Source: Galbula dea
Taxonomy: Eukaryota; Chordata; Aves; Piciformes; Galbulidae
Direction: 5' to 3'
Assembly (NCBI GenBank): GCA_013399015.1
Contig: VWZX01002400.1
Location: 1,083,819 to 1,147,818, forward strand
DNA length: 64,000 nt
Under the pieces are notes generated by a model. It was given only the letters and a program-made list of their open reading frames with translations, had not been told where the DNA came from and did no database searches. Each line of letters starts with the position of its first letter. The stretch's first letter is position 1. A program made the translations under genes and the position numbers. Shown here piece after piece: positions 44,241-57,004 of this stretch.

Positions 44241-45089
44241 AGCTCTCAGCTGGAGTCTGGACTCTGAGTGCAGATGCCACTAACAGCCAGCTGGGGACCT
44301 TTCGCTCTTCCACTGCTGCTTTCTCCCCCTTTCTTCCCTCCCTCCTCCCTGTTTCATCTCTGCCAGAGCTGAGAGAGCAATTGCTAGTGACTGCAGAGCT
44401 GTTCACAGCCCTCTCTGCTTTCTCAGGGCACTGTGTCTGCTCCCTCTTCCTATCACCCTCCCAGCCAGGGGCTGCTGGTGGCTGTCAGGGAAAAGTCCAT
44501 CACTTTTAGCCCCTTGCCAGGGGAAAAACAAGCTTTACTGGATTCATATCTGGGCTTTGCCTGAGTAAAGCTGAGGAGATGGGAATGGTGTGGTTGAGTA
44601 TCCTTCCATCTCTGTGGGCTCCTAAAAATGTCAGGAGGGATGGAGCTATCTGCTTCAAGCACTGGGATTATGTTCTTCTTATCACCAAGGTTGTCTCTGT
44701 TTCAAAAGGACACTGGAGAACATATGGTTTGGTATCAGGATGCAAAAAGATGCTTCTTTTCCACAGGAGATGCATCTCCCACTGCTATCAGTAGCCTCCA
44801 CAGAGATTTATAAGCCTGAGCCCTGCCTCCAACCCTTGTCCAAGCACAAAATGCACTTCTATAAACCCACATCATTCCCTCCAAAGGCCTCACTGCAAAA
44901 CTGCCACAGACCAAGCAAGGTGGAGGAAAAGCCACCACACCATCAGCATTGTTGGTGAAGGTGGGTTGGAATCAGACAGCACCTTTCCTGATTCCACAGG
45001 CTGAGGGGATTTGATGGCAGCCTAAGAAATCACAAATGACATGGAGAGGGGGAATGTTAATTGGCTATTCAGCATCCTTTCCAGAAGGA
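44241..45089. other. PAX7 intron 7, unique sequence
   Basis: Nothing recognised. Confidence 0.35.
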
Positions 45090-45290
45090 GCCCTCAAAGG
45101 CAGGGAGTAGAGGTGAAATATGAAGCAAATGAAGCAGTGGAGAGTCAACCTGTGGGACTCCTTGCCTCAAGAAGCAAGGGATGCTAAGCTGTGTGGATTC
45201 AGGAGGAGACTGGCTAAGTACTTGGAAGAAAAGTCCACTGAGAACTACCAGACAAACCACCTTACTTTAAGGAAATACCCTGAGTTGAGA
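45090..45290 (+). mobile_element. possible ancient LINE fragment (not typical CR1 tail)
   Basis: GGAGAGTCAACCTGTGGGAC, TCCTTGCCTCAAGAAGCAAG, GGATTCAGGAGGAGACTGGC and TAAGTACTTGGAAGAAAAGT resemble the 'gtggaactccttgcc ... ggctaagtacatgga' type 3' region of old CR1/L3-like elements. Judged from memory of the family pattern. Confidence 0.35.
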
Positions 45291-47646
45291 GCAGTGAGAG
45301 GCCAGGAGAGCATCCTGTTCCTGATCCTCATGAGGAGCCTGCTTATGGTCACTGCTGGAGAGGACCCACTGGGCTAGGCAGAGCTTGGCCCCAACCACTT
45401 GGGTTATCACCATGCTCTCAGCAGCCTCAAGGGACAAATTCCCATGTCTCCCAGGCACTCAGCTAGTATGGCCAAAGGGCTGTGGGTGTCTGGGTGGGGA
45501 GAGAGGAAAGGAGGGCTCCAAAGGGTTGAAAATAAACGTACAGCTGCATAGAAATCAGAGAATTACTCTACAGTAAGCACTTTTACCAAAAAGGCCTTCA
45601 GAGCTAGCAAAGGCCTTGGCAAATCCCAGGTTCCTACCTTACATTTAAGCAGGATAAAATCTCTGTGCCTCCATTTTTGGCCTCAGAGATAATAACCTTG
45701 CCTGTGGTGCCGTGAGGAGAAACATCCTAGGATGATGAAATGCTCAGATATGATGATGAAAGTCTTAGATAAAGTTAAGCTCATTATTTTAGCCCTATTC
45801 TCTCTCTTCCACCTGGTCAATTGATCTCTCCACATCCTCAGTTTAGCTCCCAGCCCTACAAGTCTGGGTCTAGTTGTGAGCCAGAGGCTTCTCCTAACCA
45901 TCCAGCAGATGATGCTTAACCCCTGAATGAAGCTGCTGTGCTGCCTGGCCCCTCCAGGCTCTCCCACAGCTCATTAGCCACTCCCTAATCACTCCAGGGC
46001 CAAACGACTAGACCAAAGCAAATAAATAAAAAGAAACTAACCTGCCACTGCTAGGAGGGAGCCTGTTCCTAACTGAACCACAGCCTTGTCTAAGGGAGAA
46101 AAAGCTTTGAGGCTTTTCCTTTCGGCTAATGAAATTCACAACCACCACCCCACACTGCACCCAGCAACAAACACAGCTCCATTCTTTGGAAAACAAATAT
46201 GTTCTTTAGAGCTTCCTGGTTGTCAAACACCTTTTTGTTTAGCTCAACAACTAATCCACTTATCAGAGGATAAAGCTGCCAGTGAATCACCAGGATGATA
46301 AAAGCATGCACAAAATTAGCAAAAATTTGCCTATGGCTCCTGCACATTTAACAAACAGCAGCTAAGAGAAAAATGATTCCCTTTTTTTTAAATAACTGAG
46401 ATCCCCAGGAGAGATTCTGTCAGATAGTAGCTTTTATTTTGCTTACAGTTTGGGTTTGTTGGGTGGTTTTTTTTTTCTCTCTCTCTCTCTTCCCACATAA
46501 CCCAAGCACCAAGGCTGGGAGATGCTGGAAGCTGATATGAGATCCACAGAAATTGGCAGGATTTGAATAAGCAAGAGATGCAGTCAGGCAAAACTGGAAT
46601 AACTTGGGAGGGGTGTTAAATAGAAATCCACAGTGCTCAAGCATTGGCTGCTTCTCTTGGACCTCAGTACTGGGGGATGCTTTACTGCTCTAACATCTAG
46701 AGGATGCAGGATTTGTCCTTTCCTACTTTTCAGGCTTTTGTCATCTGAGCCTCTCCTCATTCCAGCAGGGAGAAGCCACACTGACTGTCACAGGGGTGGG
46801 GAAACTGCCACAGGCAAGAGGAAGCAGTTTGCCAAGGTTGGGTCACCAAGTTAACATGAGGAACCAAGTCTCAGGACTTCCCATCCTCTACTGCCACAAA
46901 CATCAAACCACCTTCCCTCTCCTGAGCTCTTCCACTGAAGCCTTTGGCAGGACCTTGCAGAGCATTCACTGGGTATCTGGGATTTACCTGCCCTCTGGAA
47001 TTCACTCAGCTGGGTAAACCTTGGGGATTTCTCTAGCATGGATGTGTGTAGAGATGTTCTGCTGGGATTCCTAGCATTTCTGGACACCATGACAAAGCAG
47101 TGTGTGTGAAAGAGGGAAAAAGAACTCCTTAGACTTGGAGTCCAGCAAAAGACTTGTCCCAGTAAAGACAAAATAACTCTCTCCATAGTCTGTAGTGTCA
47201 ACAGAGAGTGATTCAGTTTTGTTGGGGTCTGACTCATTTTCTGCTGATCCATATCTCTCTGCTCTCATCATAGAGAGCATGTAAGATGCCTGAGCCCCTC
47301 ATGCAGGTGTGTGAGTTAAAAGGAATAGAACTGGGGATATTCTCTCTTTGTTACATTTTAATGATGACAATCTGAAAGGGAGAATCACCACAGGGTGACT
47401 GTGGTGCCTTTGAGGTGACCAAAATCATGCTGCCATAGCTGTGTTACTGATGAGGAACCAACACAAGCTGACTGACACATGTAGCAGCAGTCAGACCTTG
47501 TACCACACAGCTCCCAAACCACTTCAGAGCCCACCTCCAAAGGCTCAGGTAAGTCCAGGGGATAAGACTGTTCCCTTGATCCCAAATCCTTTTTTTCCTG
47601 GACTATATCAACCTTAGCAGGACATTTGCATCACTGGAGATTACCA
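45291..47646. other. PAX7 intron 7, unique sequence
   Basis: Contains a T/CT run at 46465-46490. Nothing else recognised. Confidence 0.35.
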
Positions 47647-48165
47647 AGAATCATAGAATCACAGACTGGTTTGGGTTGGAAGAACATTTAAAGGTCATCT
47701 AGTCCAACCTCCTGCAGTCAGCAGGGACATCTCCAACTAGAGCAGGTTGCTCAGACCCCCAAACAACCTGACCTGGGGTGGTTCCAGGGATGGGACATCT
47801 CCCACCTCTCTGGGCAACCTGGGACAGGTTCTCACCACCCTCAGTGTAAAACATTTCCTCCTCCTATCTAGTCTAAATCTCACCCTTTCAGTTTCAAACC
47901 ATCAGCCCTTGTCCTGTCCCAACAGCTCCTGCTACAAAGTCTGTCCTCATCTTCCTGATAGGACCTTTCAGTACTGAAAGGCTGCAGTAAGGTCTCCCTG
48001 GAGGCTTCTCTTCTCCAGCCTGAACAGCCCCAACTCTCTCAGCCTGTCCTCACAGCAGAGGGGTTCCAGCCCTCAGATCATCTCCATGGCCTCCTCTGGC
48101 CCTGCTCCAGCAGGTCTATGTCCTCCTTGTGCTGAGGACAGGAGATGTGGCTAGTTCAGAATTGC
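47647..48165 (-). mobile_element. CR1 LINE fragment, 3' end (long copy)
   Basis: It begins AAGAATCATAGAATCACAGA, then TCATCTAGTCCAACCTCCTG, CATCTCCCACCTCTCTGGGC, CCCTTGTCCTGTCCCAACAG and TCTTCTCCAGCCTGAACAGC, ending near TATGTCCTCCTTGTGCTGAG. At about 520 bp it is among the two longest CR1 pieces here and covers the end of ORF2. Confidence 0.95.
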
Positions 48166-50413
48166 AACCCAGCAGCCAAGCTGGGAGAGCTGGGGCTTTG
48201 AAGCTTTCTGGCTGTATTTTATAAGCATGCATCTTCACTTGAAAGTACTGTCAGCACAAGAAACGTTGGAAGTGAAGACTTATAACTGTTCCAGGCCATG
48301 TTCCCATTGCAGAGCCTAAATGGAAAGAACCCAAAATGTTCCAATTCCTTTTCTTTCCCCTTCTAACTTTACCTAGGCTTGAATGGGACCACAGCACATG
48401 AGGACAGGAGCATTTAGGGGAGCTGGGAATTAATCAAGAGGCACCCACCTGTCAGCCTGGTATCTGGAACTAAACAGAAACACTTGCTAGTGCTTGACCT
48501 CTCGCCCTCCAGACAAGCCTGCAGCTCCTGAGTGGTTTGAGAAAGCCTCTTGCAAGGGCTGCAGCTCTGAGACCCCCCCAGTGACATAAAGCAAAGGGAG
48601 CAGGCAAGGAGAGATACAGGAGCTGGGTTATGAGCAGTGAGGGAAGGAGGAAGAGGCTGTAGCTGCTGGGGTTGATGGGGAGCCTGGCAATCCCCTGGGA
48701 GAACATAGCTGGAGGGCTGGTGGGATGATGTGGAAAAACCAGAGGACACAAAGAGTTGGCCAACAGGCCATGGGCAAGAGCTGTGTGAGGCTCAGTGCTG
48801 GAGGTAAAAGAGGCTGCCCAGTAACAGACAGTGGAGATATTTAGAGTCAAATGTCCCCATGACTTTCTATATATCCCCTGGTTGAGGTTTGTCTTGGGTG
48901 AGACATATCTGATACATCAGTGCTCTGGTGATTAGCAGTCCAGCACATGTCTCAGTGTTAAATCAGACTTTCTTGTAGTTACTGGAGGCCAAAACTCTCT
49001 GCTGGTAACCATTCAGGCAGTGAAACCTAAGGCAATGCTAAACTCTGCTAAACAGCAGAAGAAAGCCTTGCATGAATGCCAAGGGATTTTGAAATACCAG
49101 TCTTAAGGTATGGGATTAAGATCTTAATTTTTAAAGAGGTGTGAGGCACTTGCTCTTTAAAATGCATGAAGAGAGTCTAAGCTGATGGAAAATGGCTCAA
49201 CCAGTCTGGTAGTGCTGACCTCAGACCCAGATGATGTGACCAGAAAGGTGCCACCCTGGTTCTGACTTCAACTATTCACTTTTAGAACTTCTGGTGTGCC
49301 TGTGTACACACCTGTGAGAAGGGAAAGGACAAACACTTCAGGAAAACCAGCCCTCTTCACCTGCCCAATACTGAAGAGACCAAGATCTGAACCAACAGTG
49401 CAAAGGGGTTGGAACATCCTACACCAGCAGCATCCTCCTTTAACAAGTGCAAGTCAATTTGCTACTACAGAAGACTCTACAACAGGATTCCTCCCCATCT
49501 GAAATGAAAACCCTTTCTTCCCTTGGCAGCAGAAGTCACTCAAGCATTGAACTTACTGAAAGCCTCAAGCCCTGCCTGTGAGAAACCTAAATACTGAGGG
49601 TTCAGTTGTACCAATGGCCCCTGGATCTGCATGGTATGGACAGAGTTTATACTAGAAACCTGCTGGAGTTGGGACACAGACACTAAAATTCTTTGCATGA
49701 AGGATGCTACTTCATAGAAGGGCATAGAAATGAGGTAGGGAAAGGGCAATGGGCATTCATGGGAGCTGGGCAGAGACTGAGAGCTAAGGAAGCAGCTCAG
49801 AGGGAGGAATTCATTTGCTTTCTGAGTTAGAATGAGCCTGTGGCCAAGTGATGGGAGCAGAAGGACAGAAGTGGAGGCTTCAGAAACCAAGAAAACATTT
49901 TCTGCAACTGGTCCTTGCTTTTTCTTCATTGCTCCAGGCAGTGATGACTAAAAGCCCCAGGGAGAGTTCAAAGCCTCTGGTGCTGTACAGAAATGTGGCT
50001 GAACCTCATTCCCTTGGGCTAAAAACCAGGAGCTATGGATTTTGCAGTGAGCAATGCTTATTTATGGAGTCTCTTGTGTAGGGAAGGTGAGAGAGCATGG
50101 ATGCAGCCAAGGATGCACAAATGCCTGGGATCCAGCAAGGAAGTAAACTGAACACCCTAGGAACACCAGCCCGACCTGGTGCAGAACCACCTTGCTTCCC
50201 GGGAGAGCAGAAAGCACCATGAAACCATGCCACAGACTGAGAGGGAACAAATTCCTTTAGGAGCAGGCAGAACCATGTCCCTTTTTCATAGCAACAGCAC
50301 TGACCACCTCCTGCCAAGGTCTCCTGTATGAGCTGACCTGCTCCTTTTCAGGGAGTCCTGTGCCCCCTCAAGAAGTGGTTCCCAGGAAGCCTTGGCATTG
50401 CTTCCTTCTCACT
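48166..50413. other. PAX7 intron 7, unique sequence
   Basis: Nothing recognised. Confidence 0.35.
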
Positions 50414-50822
50414 ACAGAATCAGAGTGTTAAGTGTTGGAAAGGACCTCTGGAGATCACCTAGTCCAACCCTCCTGTCAGAGCAGGTTCACCCACAGCAGG
50501 TTGGACAGGGTCACCTCCAGGTGGGGTTGGGATCTCTCCAGAGAAGGAGACTCCACAACCTCTCTGGGCAGCCTGGGCCAGGGCTCTGGCAACCTCAAAG
50601 TAAAGAAGTTCCTCCTTATGTTTAGATGGAACTTCCTTATGTTCATATTTGTGTCTGCTACCTCTTATCCTGTTACTGGGTACTACTGAGAAAAGCCTGG
50701 CCCCATCCTCCTGACATCCACCCATGAAGTATTGATAAGCATTGGGAAGATCCTCCCTCAGTCTGCTCTTCTCCAGGCTAAACAGCCCCAGCTCCCTCAG
50801 CCTTTCCCTGTAAGAGGATGTT
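50414..50822 (-). mobile_element. CR1 LINE fragment, 3' end, older subfamily
   Basis: CAGAATCAGAGTGTTAAGTG, ATCACCTAGTCCAACCCTCC, GAGAAGGAGACTCCACAACC, CTCTTCTCCAGGCTAAACAG and CCTCAGCCTTTCCCTGTAAG. Same type as 18734-19118. Confidence 0.92.
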
Positions 50823-50924
50823 CAAGTCCTATAACCATAGAGCATGTGAGTCCCACAGCAGGAGTTGGTGGCCACCCAGGGCAGCTCCTGCCCTGTCTGC
50901 TGGGCTGGAGCAGGGCATGGAGAT

Positions 50925-51800
50925 GTTATTAGCAACATGCATGGCCCAGAGCTTCATTAGATCTGGCAGATCCATGCTCCTGCCAGAGCTGCTGAATTCA
51001 CAACGTTGGCTTTTAGGGTCGGGGAGACCCCATGTGGCTCCTCATTCGGGGCTGGATTTGTGCTCAGCTGTGCACTCTAATCGCTTATTAAAGGTTTGCC
51101 ATCATCCTCCAGCAGCTGTTGGTGTCCTACAGGTCCATCCCCAAGCAACACTCTGCTGAGCCGGAGCTGCCGATTGGAAAGTTCAGAGGATGGGCAGCGT
51201 CCCACCCCCTCCTCAACAAACCCGGGTGTTGATTTCCTCATCGGGGAAGGGTTGCAACATCAGAATCAGATCATGCTCTGCTTTGCACCACCTCTTCTTG
51301 CAGTCAACCCCCAAATATTTCTTGCTTCCTCCCCCACTCCCTTCATTCTTTTTCCTTTCTTTCCTTCCATTTTCTTTTTCTTTTTTAAAGAAAAGAAAGG
51401 AAAAACCTGTTATTTTGTGCCTCCTGAGCCTTGCCGGCTGGGCTCGGCGTCTGTATCAGCTGGAGGAGCTTATGAGCTTCGTCTCCTCGGATTTAGACTG
51501 AAATTTTGATTTTCTGCCGCGCTTAGATAATGTGGAAATCCTGTTCCCCGATATTTACTGTTTATCAGCGCAGCACAGCGCAGTTCTGGGGAGGAGGGGA
51601 GGGAATCTCTCCCTCTGTGTGTGTGTGTATGTCCCCTTCGCTCCCCCCCCACTCCCCATCCTGCATGCTAATGGAGTTCGACTTCGGAGCAGACGCCACA
51701 ACAATAGCCTAATTACGGCGAGGAACTCCCCGGTGCAGAGGCTCTGTGTCCGCTGGGATGAACTCTGCTCCCTGGCCCCGTCACCTGAGCCAGTCTGAGC
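50925..51800. promoter_or_regulatory. candidate conserved noncoding element in PAX7 intron 7 (D)
   Basis: GCACTCTAATCGCTTATTAA, GCGTCTGTATCAGCTGGAGG, AGCTTATGAGCTTCGTCTCC, CTGCCGCGCTTAGATAATGT, CCCCGATATTTACTGTTTAT, CAGCGCAGCACAGCGCAGTT, ATGCTAATGGAGTTCGACTT and AGCCTAATTACGGCGAGGAA. CpG is frequent and repeats are absent from 51000 to 51790, except for a GT run at 51618-51630 and a TTTC patch near 51360. I regard it as the strongest regulatory candidate in the intron. Confidence 0.5.
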
Positions 51801-52289
51801 ACAGGGCTGGTCCTTCACCCTGCCAGGGCTCACCGAACCACCTAACCCTCGCTAGGCTCACTCCTAAGCCAAGTTTTATCACCTCAGGTGGACCCTGAGT
51901 CTCCTTCAGCTTCACAAAGTTGAGCATGGGGAAGAGCAGCAGCCGTGCCACAGCTGCTTTCTCCCAGCTCCTCACCTGGTCCTGCTTGGGGAATCCAAGC
52001 CAGGTTGCCCTCAGCATCACGGTCTATGAGGCCACCTCCTCGTTCCTTTTGCATCGTGTTTGTCCTTGGAGGGAGCTCATATGTTTGAGGACACATCAAC
52101 AGCCCTGCTGCAAGCACAGGTACCCCTTCCACGGCATGTCTCCTGCTCCCCTGTGTGCCCACTGCATCCTCCAGTGAGGATCAGTGTCGCTGAGCCCTTG
52201 CAAACTCATTCCTCCGAGCAGCCCAGAGGCAAGAAGGGAACAAGGGGGAGCCACTTCCCTGTGTGACATGAATGAGGCAGAAAAATAAA
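51801..52289. other. PAX7 intron 7, unique GC-rich sequence
   Basis: Nothing recognised. Confidence 0.35.
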
Positions 52290-52450
52290 ACAAGAATAAA
52301 GAGATCTGGGGCTCTGCAGCCGGGGAACAGCTCTAAGGATCACTTAAGTGGCCGGGGGTACATAATGGCTCACTATTAATGAGACCTGCTGCCGACCCCT
52401 AGAAGGATTGGTTATTGTCAGATAATGTCCAGGGCTCTCAGTCTCACCAC
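52290..52450. promoter_or_regulatory. candidate conserved noncoding element in PAX7 intron 7 (E)
   Basis: TACATAATGGCTCACTATTA, ATGAGACCTGCTGCCGACCC and GGATTGGTTATTGTCAGATA: a compact TAAT-containing block with CpG and an inverted CCAAT (ATTGG). Confidence 0.4.
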
Positions 52451-52884
52451 CACCCCCTCACAGGGAAGTAGGTATTTCCTTCTGATTGGGATTGAGCTGA
52501 ATAATATCCTAGCCACCTCCAAATGTGTTTTCTTTTCTGCAACTGCATAATCAGAGGTGACATTGGGGTAAGGCAGCATGGAGAAAGGAGGGGAAGAAAA
52601 ACGGGGAAAAGAGGGTTTTTTTGTTAAAAAAAAAGAAATAAAGCTGGGGAAAGGAATGGAAAGGGAGACAGGAAACATGATAAAGCTCAGGCAGGCACTC
52701 TCTGCTCGGCTGTTCTCTGTGCAGCTCTGCTGTTGGCTGGCTCTTCTGGTTTAAAGTGACTCTGCTTCTTATGGAAACGGAGAGGCGGTATTAAAAAAAA
52801 AAAAGAGAGAGAGAGGGAAAAAAAAAGAAAGAAAAAAACCCAAGACACAGAGAGCTTCCTTATCTCATGGAGACAGTTGTCAGG

Positions 52885-53050
52885 AATCACTTTGACTGAG
52901 TCGTTTTGTCTCCATGCTTTTTTTCGCTGTCAAGCAGGCCTCAGGACATGGATCAAAGGAGAGGCGCCGAGCGCTCGCTGAAACTTCTGATCCCTTCTCG
53001 GTACAGACGCGCGAGTGGCAGACAGCTCTCCTCCACATCAAATGGAAGGA
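52885..53050. promoter_or_regulatory. small CpG-rich block in PAX7 intron 7 (F)
   Basis: GAGTCGTTTTGTCTCCATGC, TTTTTTCGCTGTCAAGCAGG, GAGGCGCCGAGCGCTCGCTG, TTCTCGGTACAGACGCGCGA. About a dozen CpGs occur within 160 bp, in contrast to the CpG-poor intron. It follows a GA/A-rich low-complexity tract (52790-52840). It could be an intronic promoter or a conserved element. No coding frame continues from it with recognisable character. Confidence 0.4.
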
Positions 53051-54921
53051 GAGAGGAGAGGGAGGAAGAAGGGAAGGGAGAGGGAGAAGCAAAGCTGGGA
53101 GAGATACAGGAGGCTGTGAGGAGCTCTCTCTGCTGCTCTGGATCTCAGAGGAAAGACAGCCAACAGCAGCCTTCCCTTTCCCTCTTCCCCATTCCCTATC
53201 GGGAGCGTTCCTCTGCCAGTGTCCCTCCAAAAGGGCTGTGGAAGGAGGCGTGGGGCATGCAGCAGTGAAGATGTTTCCCCCAGACTAACAGGTGAGCTCC
53301 TTACAGGGCCTGTCTCAACCCAGGCTTGGCCCCAACCATCGGTGGGTCCCAGACTAAGCTTTGCACTGAAGGAAGAGTGGTGGTAAGAGCTCCTACCCAC
53401 GTGGGTCGCTGAGATACCCCTGCTTCAGCTCTGCACTGGCTTAGTGGGTGAATTCCTACCCCAAAAATACCCTCTCTGTGTCAGCCTGGCCTCTTCCCCT
53501 TCAATCTCTTAAGCCAGTTCCTGTGATTTTCCTATATCTGCTTGGAGAGCAGCTCCCCACCCTTTCCCCTCTGTGGGCTCACGATTCTCTTTCAGGTACT
53601 TATTCCCTGAAATAAGATCCCCCTCATCTCCAAACTGGATAGGCTTAAGGGCTGCCTCCAGCTTACCGCGGCGAGCTAAGACCCTCTGCACCTTTGATCA
53701 ATTTACTGCTCACACACCCCAGACCCCGCCAGGATTTCTGATCTCCAGCCCCCGCTGTAAATTGATCTCGTGCACGCCTGTCTGGAGGAGCCAAGAAGCA
53801 GTATCCTGCAGCAGGAGACCTCACTGCACCCAAGCCATCTTCCCTCCTGTCCACCACCCTGCGAGGTGGAACCCCCTACGTGGCACACACCCCACAACCT
53901 GACAGTTCCCCATTCTTCCTTGTTGCCCACTCAGCTCTATCTCCTCTCATTTGCACTCCCCACACCCTACAGGAGCCCCTCTCCAGCCCCGTAACCCCAA
54001 AATGCTCGAGCACAAACTGCACAGCTGTACTCTGCTCCTTGCTCCACACGTGATGCATCAAGAGACCCAAAGAGATGAAGGTGCTGCAAGCTGACACAAT
54101 ACCCAAATTCCCTCCCACCAACACACAAAAAACCCAGCACAGCATCTCTTTAGGGTATGCCTCCCCCATAAGCCCTCCCTGATGCTTTAGGGTCTAACAG
54201 CATTTCTAAGCAGCCCTCCAGGATGTTTCTGAGCTGGTTACAGCACTCAAAGCCCTCCCTGTCCACTCAGCCCCAAATGTCCTGCTTGCAAGCTTTGCCC
54301 CAGGATACTGCAACCCATCCATCAGCGACCCCAGCAGCTGGCTGGATTTGGGATGGGAGTGAACGTGAGCTTCCTGCAGCGTTAGCACGCAGAGGTGGTG
54401 AAGCAAACAAAAAAGAAACACTTCTGAATAATGAGCCCTTTCAGAACACGTCAACCAGCTCTGGGAAAGCTGGAGGTCACGGCACATCCCCTAACATGGA
54501 GCTATGTGAGCCACACACAATCCTGGGTTCATCTTCAGCTTAGTGTTTCCTGAGCTGGGGCAGGCTTGGGGCTCGCAAGGAGAGCAATGGATCCACCTAG
54601 AGCTGCAATACACTGTCCCACCTCTCCTAGCACGCTATCTCTCTGTTCTTCTGTCCCACCCCTTGAAGTTAATACGCTTCTCACAACCCCTCTTTGTGGA
54701 AAAAAGCAGAGGGGGCAGGTTGGGGTTGGTGCCTGATCCACTGCAAAGTCTGTTGCTGTAGATTTTTCCGATCGTAGGTGGCTTTTCCCAGGCAGGGCAC
54801 AGCTGGAGCCCAGCTGTTCTACCCTGACTGCATTTTAACAGGCACACACCCAGCAGGGGCACACACAGAATGTGCATGCAGGACATCGATGCCCTTGTGC
54901 ACACAGGCATGTGAGAGCACA
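53051..54921. other. PAX7 intron 7, GC-moderate unique sequence
   Basis: Purine-rich at 53040-53110. Overlapping long frames on both strands (up to 124 codons) look like low-stop chance frames. Nothing recognised. Confidence 0.35.
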
Positions 54922-55210
54922 GGATCACAGAACCATTAAGGCTGGAAGTGACCAACCATCAACCTATCACCACCATGCCACTAAACCGTGTCCCTAAGTA
55001 CCACAGCTAGATGGTTTTTAAACCCCTCCAGGGATGGTGACTCCACCACTGCCCTGGGCAGCCTGGACCAATGCCTAACAACTCTTTCAGTGAAGAAATG
55101 TTTCTTAATATCCAATCTAAACCTCCCCTGGTGCAGCTTGAAGCCATTTCCTCACGTCCTATCACTGGTAACCCCGGAGAAGACACCAACCCTCATCTCT
55201 CTACATGCCC
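54922..55210 (-). mobile_element. CR1 LINE fragment, 3' end
   Basis: GGATCACAGAACCATTAAGG, GTGACCAACCATCAACCTAT (a short internal deletion removes the usual AAGATCATCAAGTCC), GGGATGGTGACTCCACCACT, then AGCCATTTCCTCACGTCCTA. Confidence 0.93.
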
Positions 55211-55369
55211 CTGCCTCTGAATCCTAATCATTCCTTTTCTTGCATTCCTCACTTTTAAGCTTCTCCTCTATCTCACATCCCTCATTCCAGGGCTGCCTGT
55301 GCCTGCTGCAGTCCCTCGATTCCTCTCACAGCTCAGCACCAGCTCCCCAGTCCCTGGGTTATTGCAGCT

Positions 55370-55540
55370 CTCCGAGCCACGCGGCGAAACACTCGCCTCT
55401 GAATGCCAGAGGTCGCTCAGAAACGCCTGTCACCAGGCTGGCTGCTGTGTTAATTGCTAATCTCTCATTTTCTCTATCTGCCCTGCCTGCCTTGTCTCGA
55501 GTTCCCTTATTAATCACAAAGCAGGGCAAATCCTGCATTT
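55370..55540. promoter_or_regulatory. candidate conserved noncoding element in PAX7 intron 7 (G)
   Basis: CCGAGCCACGCGGCGAAACA, CTCGCCTCTGAATGCCAGAG, GTCGCTCAGAAACGCCTGTC, GTGTTAATTGCTAATCTCTC and CCCTTATTAATCACAAAGCA: CpG-rich left half, TAAT-rich right half, repeat-free. Confidence 0.45.
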
Positions 55541-56885
55541 GAATTCTCTGAGTTGGTGTCTCCCAGCCAAGTCCTTCTTACCCTCCCTCGTGTGGAAAAG
55601 AGACAGGACCCAGAGGAGGGAGCTGAAAGCTTCACCAGTCCTGTCCGGATTGCAGCAGGAATGACAGCTCCTGCAAATGCCTGTTCCACTCATCCAGCTT
55701 CAGCTTTGCTCCCACCACCCCCTGAGCAGGTAGCAGGGTGTGGGGAGGAAATGGATAGTTAAAGATTTATAGGTACAGATTCCAGAGTCTTAGCCCTAGG
55801 TGTCTTAAATTCATGCTCCATGTTCTGACATCTGGGGCTTTATCAGACACCTTTGCACCTCCCTGCATTTCTTCTTCCTGTTGTCATTGGCCCTGTCATT
55901 CTCCTTAAGTCCTTTTCCTTGTATTTTTTCTCCTATTTTCTCCCCAAATTCTCTGCTTCTGATACTTGAGTTTACCAACAGTGCAGTGCCACAGGGGCTG
56001 ATCCTCAGACCCATCAGATGTGATGACAAAGCTCCCAGCAAATTCAAGGCTCAGGAGCTCAAACTCTTCAGTGCTTCTAATATCTTAGTGCACAGAGAGT
56101 GGAAATCACAGAGGAATAAACACAATCAGTGCCACCCAGTTCATTAGAGTTAGGAGTCAGGTAATATCAGATTTCAGTGGGACCAGAGCATCCAAACCAG
56201 CCAAAGAAATTTCTGAAACCTCAAGACTGACCGAAGTGAACTGGGCTCTCAGGTCTGAATTTCCCTCCTCCCACCCAACTCCTTCACTCACAGACACAGT
56301 CGTTAGGAACCAGGCAAATAAATACATATCTCTTTTCACATGAGAAAAATGTTCCCTTCTCCCCTTTTCCCCATTGCTGGGAGCAGAGGAGTTTAATTGA
56401 CCAGAGCAGATGGGTTTTGTTTGGTTAAGTAAAGAAAGAAAGGAAGAAAGAAACTTTAGTGGAAAAACTAGCAGCTTTCTTGGTAGGTTAGAAGTTGAGA
56501 GAGTTGGAGCTGGGGTTGACACTGAGCAAGGGAAAGCAGCAGTGCAGTCTCAGCAGAGAGAAACCTGGAGCTCCCATGTTCCCTTTTCCATCCCCTTGGC
56601 AAAAACCAAAAAGGACATGGATTGTTCACCTCCTCCTCCAAATAAATCTTGCCTGCAATCTGCCATAAGGTCTTGGGGAGGCTCAGTGCTCACTGAGAAA
56701 GAAACAGGGAGCCAGGAAGAACTGTGACTTGGAAAAGGGACAAGCAGCCACTTTCTGAAGGACAGAGACTATTTCTGAAGGAGTCCTGGTCTTGATGGGG
56801 CTGCAGGTGGAATGTGGAGGAGGCAGTGTGGGGGGAAGAGAGCAGAGAGCACATGGCAAAAAAAACCCAACCCCAAATCTGAAGT
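55541..56885. other. PAX7 intron 7, unique sequence
   Basis: Nothing recognised. Confidence 0.35.
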
Positions 56886-57004
56886 GGAAAAGGAGAGTAA
56901 GAGAAAGGGGAAAGAGAGATGGAAAAAGGAGAGTAGGAGAAAGGGGAAAGAGAGATGGAAAAAGGAGAGTAGGAGAAAGGGGAAAGAGAGATGGAAGAAG
57001 GAGA
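56886..57004. repeat. 36-bp purine-rich minisatellite, 3.3 copies
   Basis: Units GGAAAAAGGAGAGTAGGAGA... ending AAAGAGAGAT occur at 56886 (35 bp), 56921 and 56957, with a partial at 56993. All purines except one T or two per unit. In one frame it reads as 12-residue Lys/Arg repeats, which is a by-product. Confidence 0.95.
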
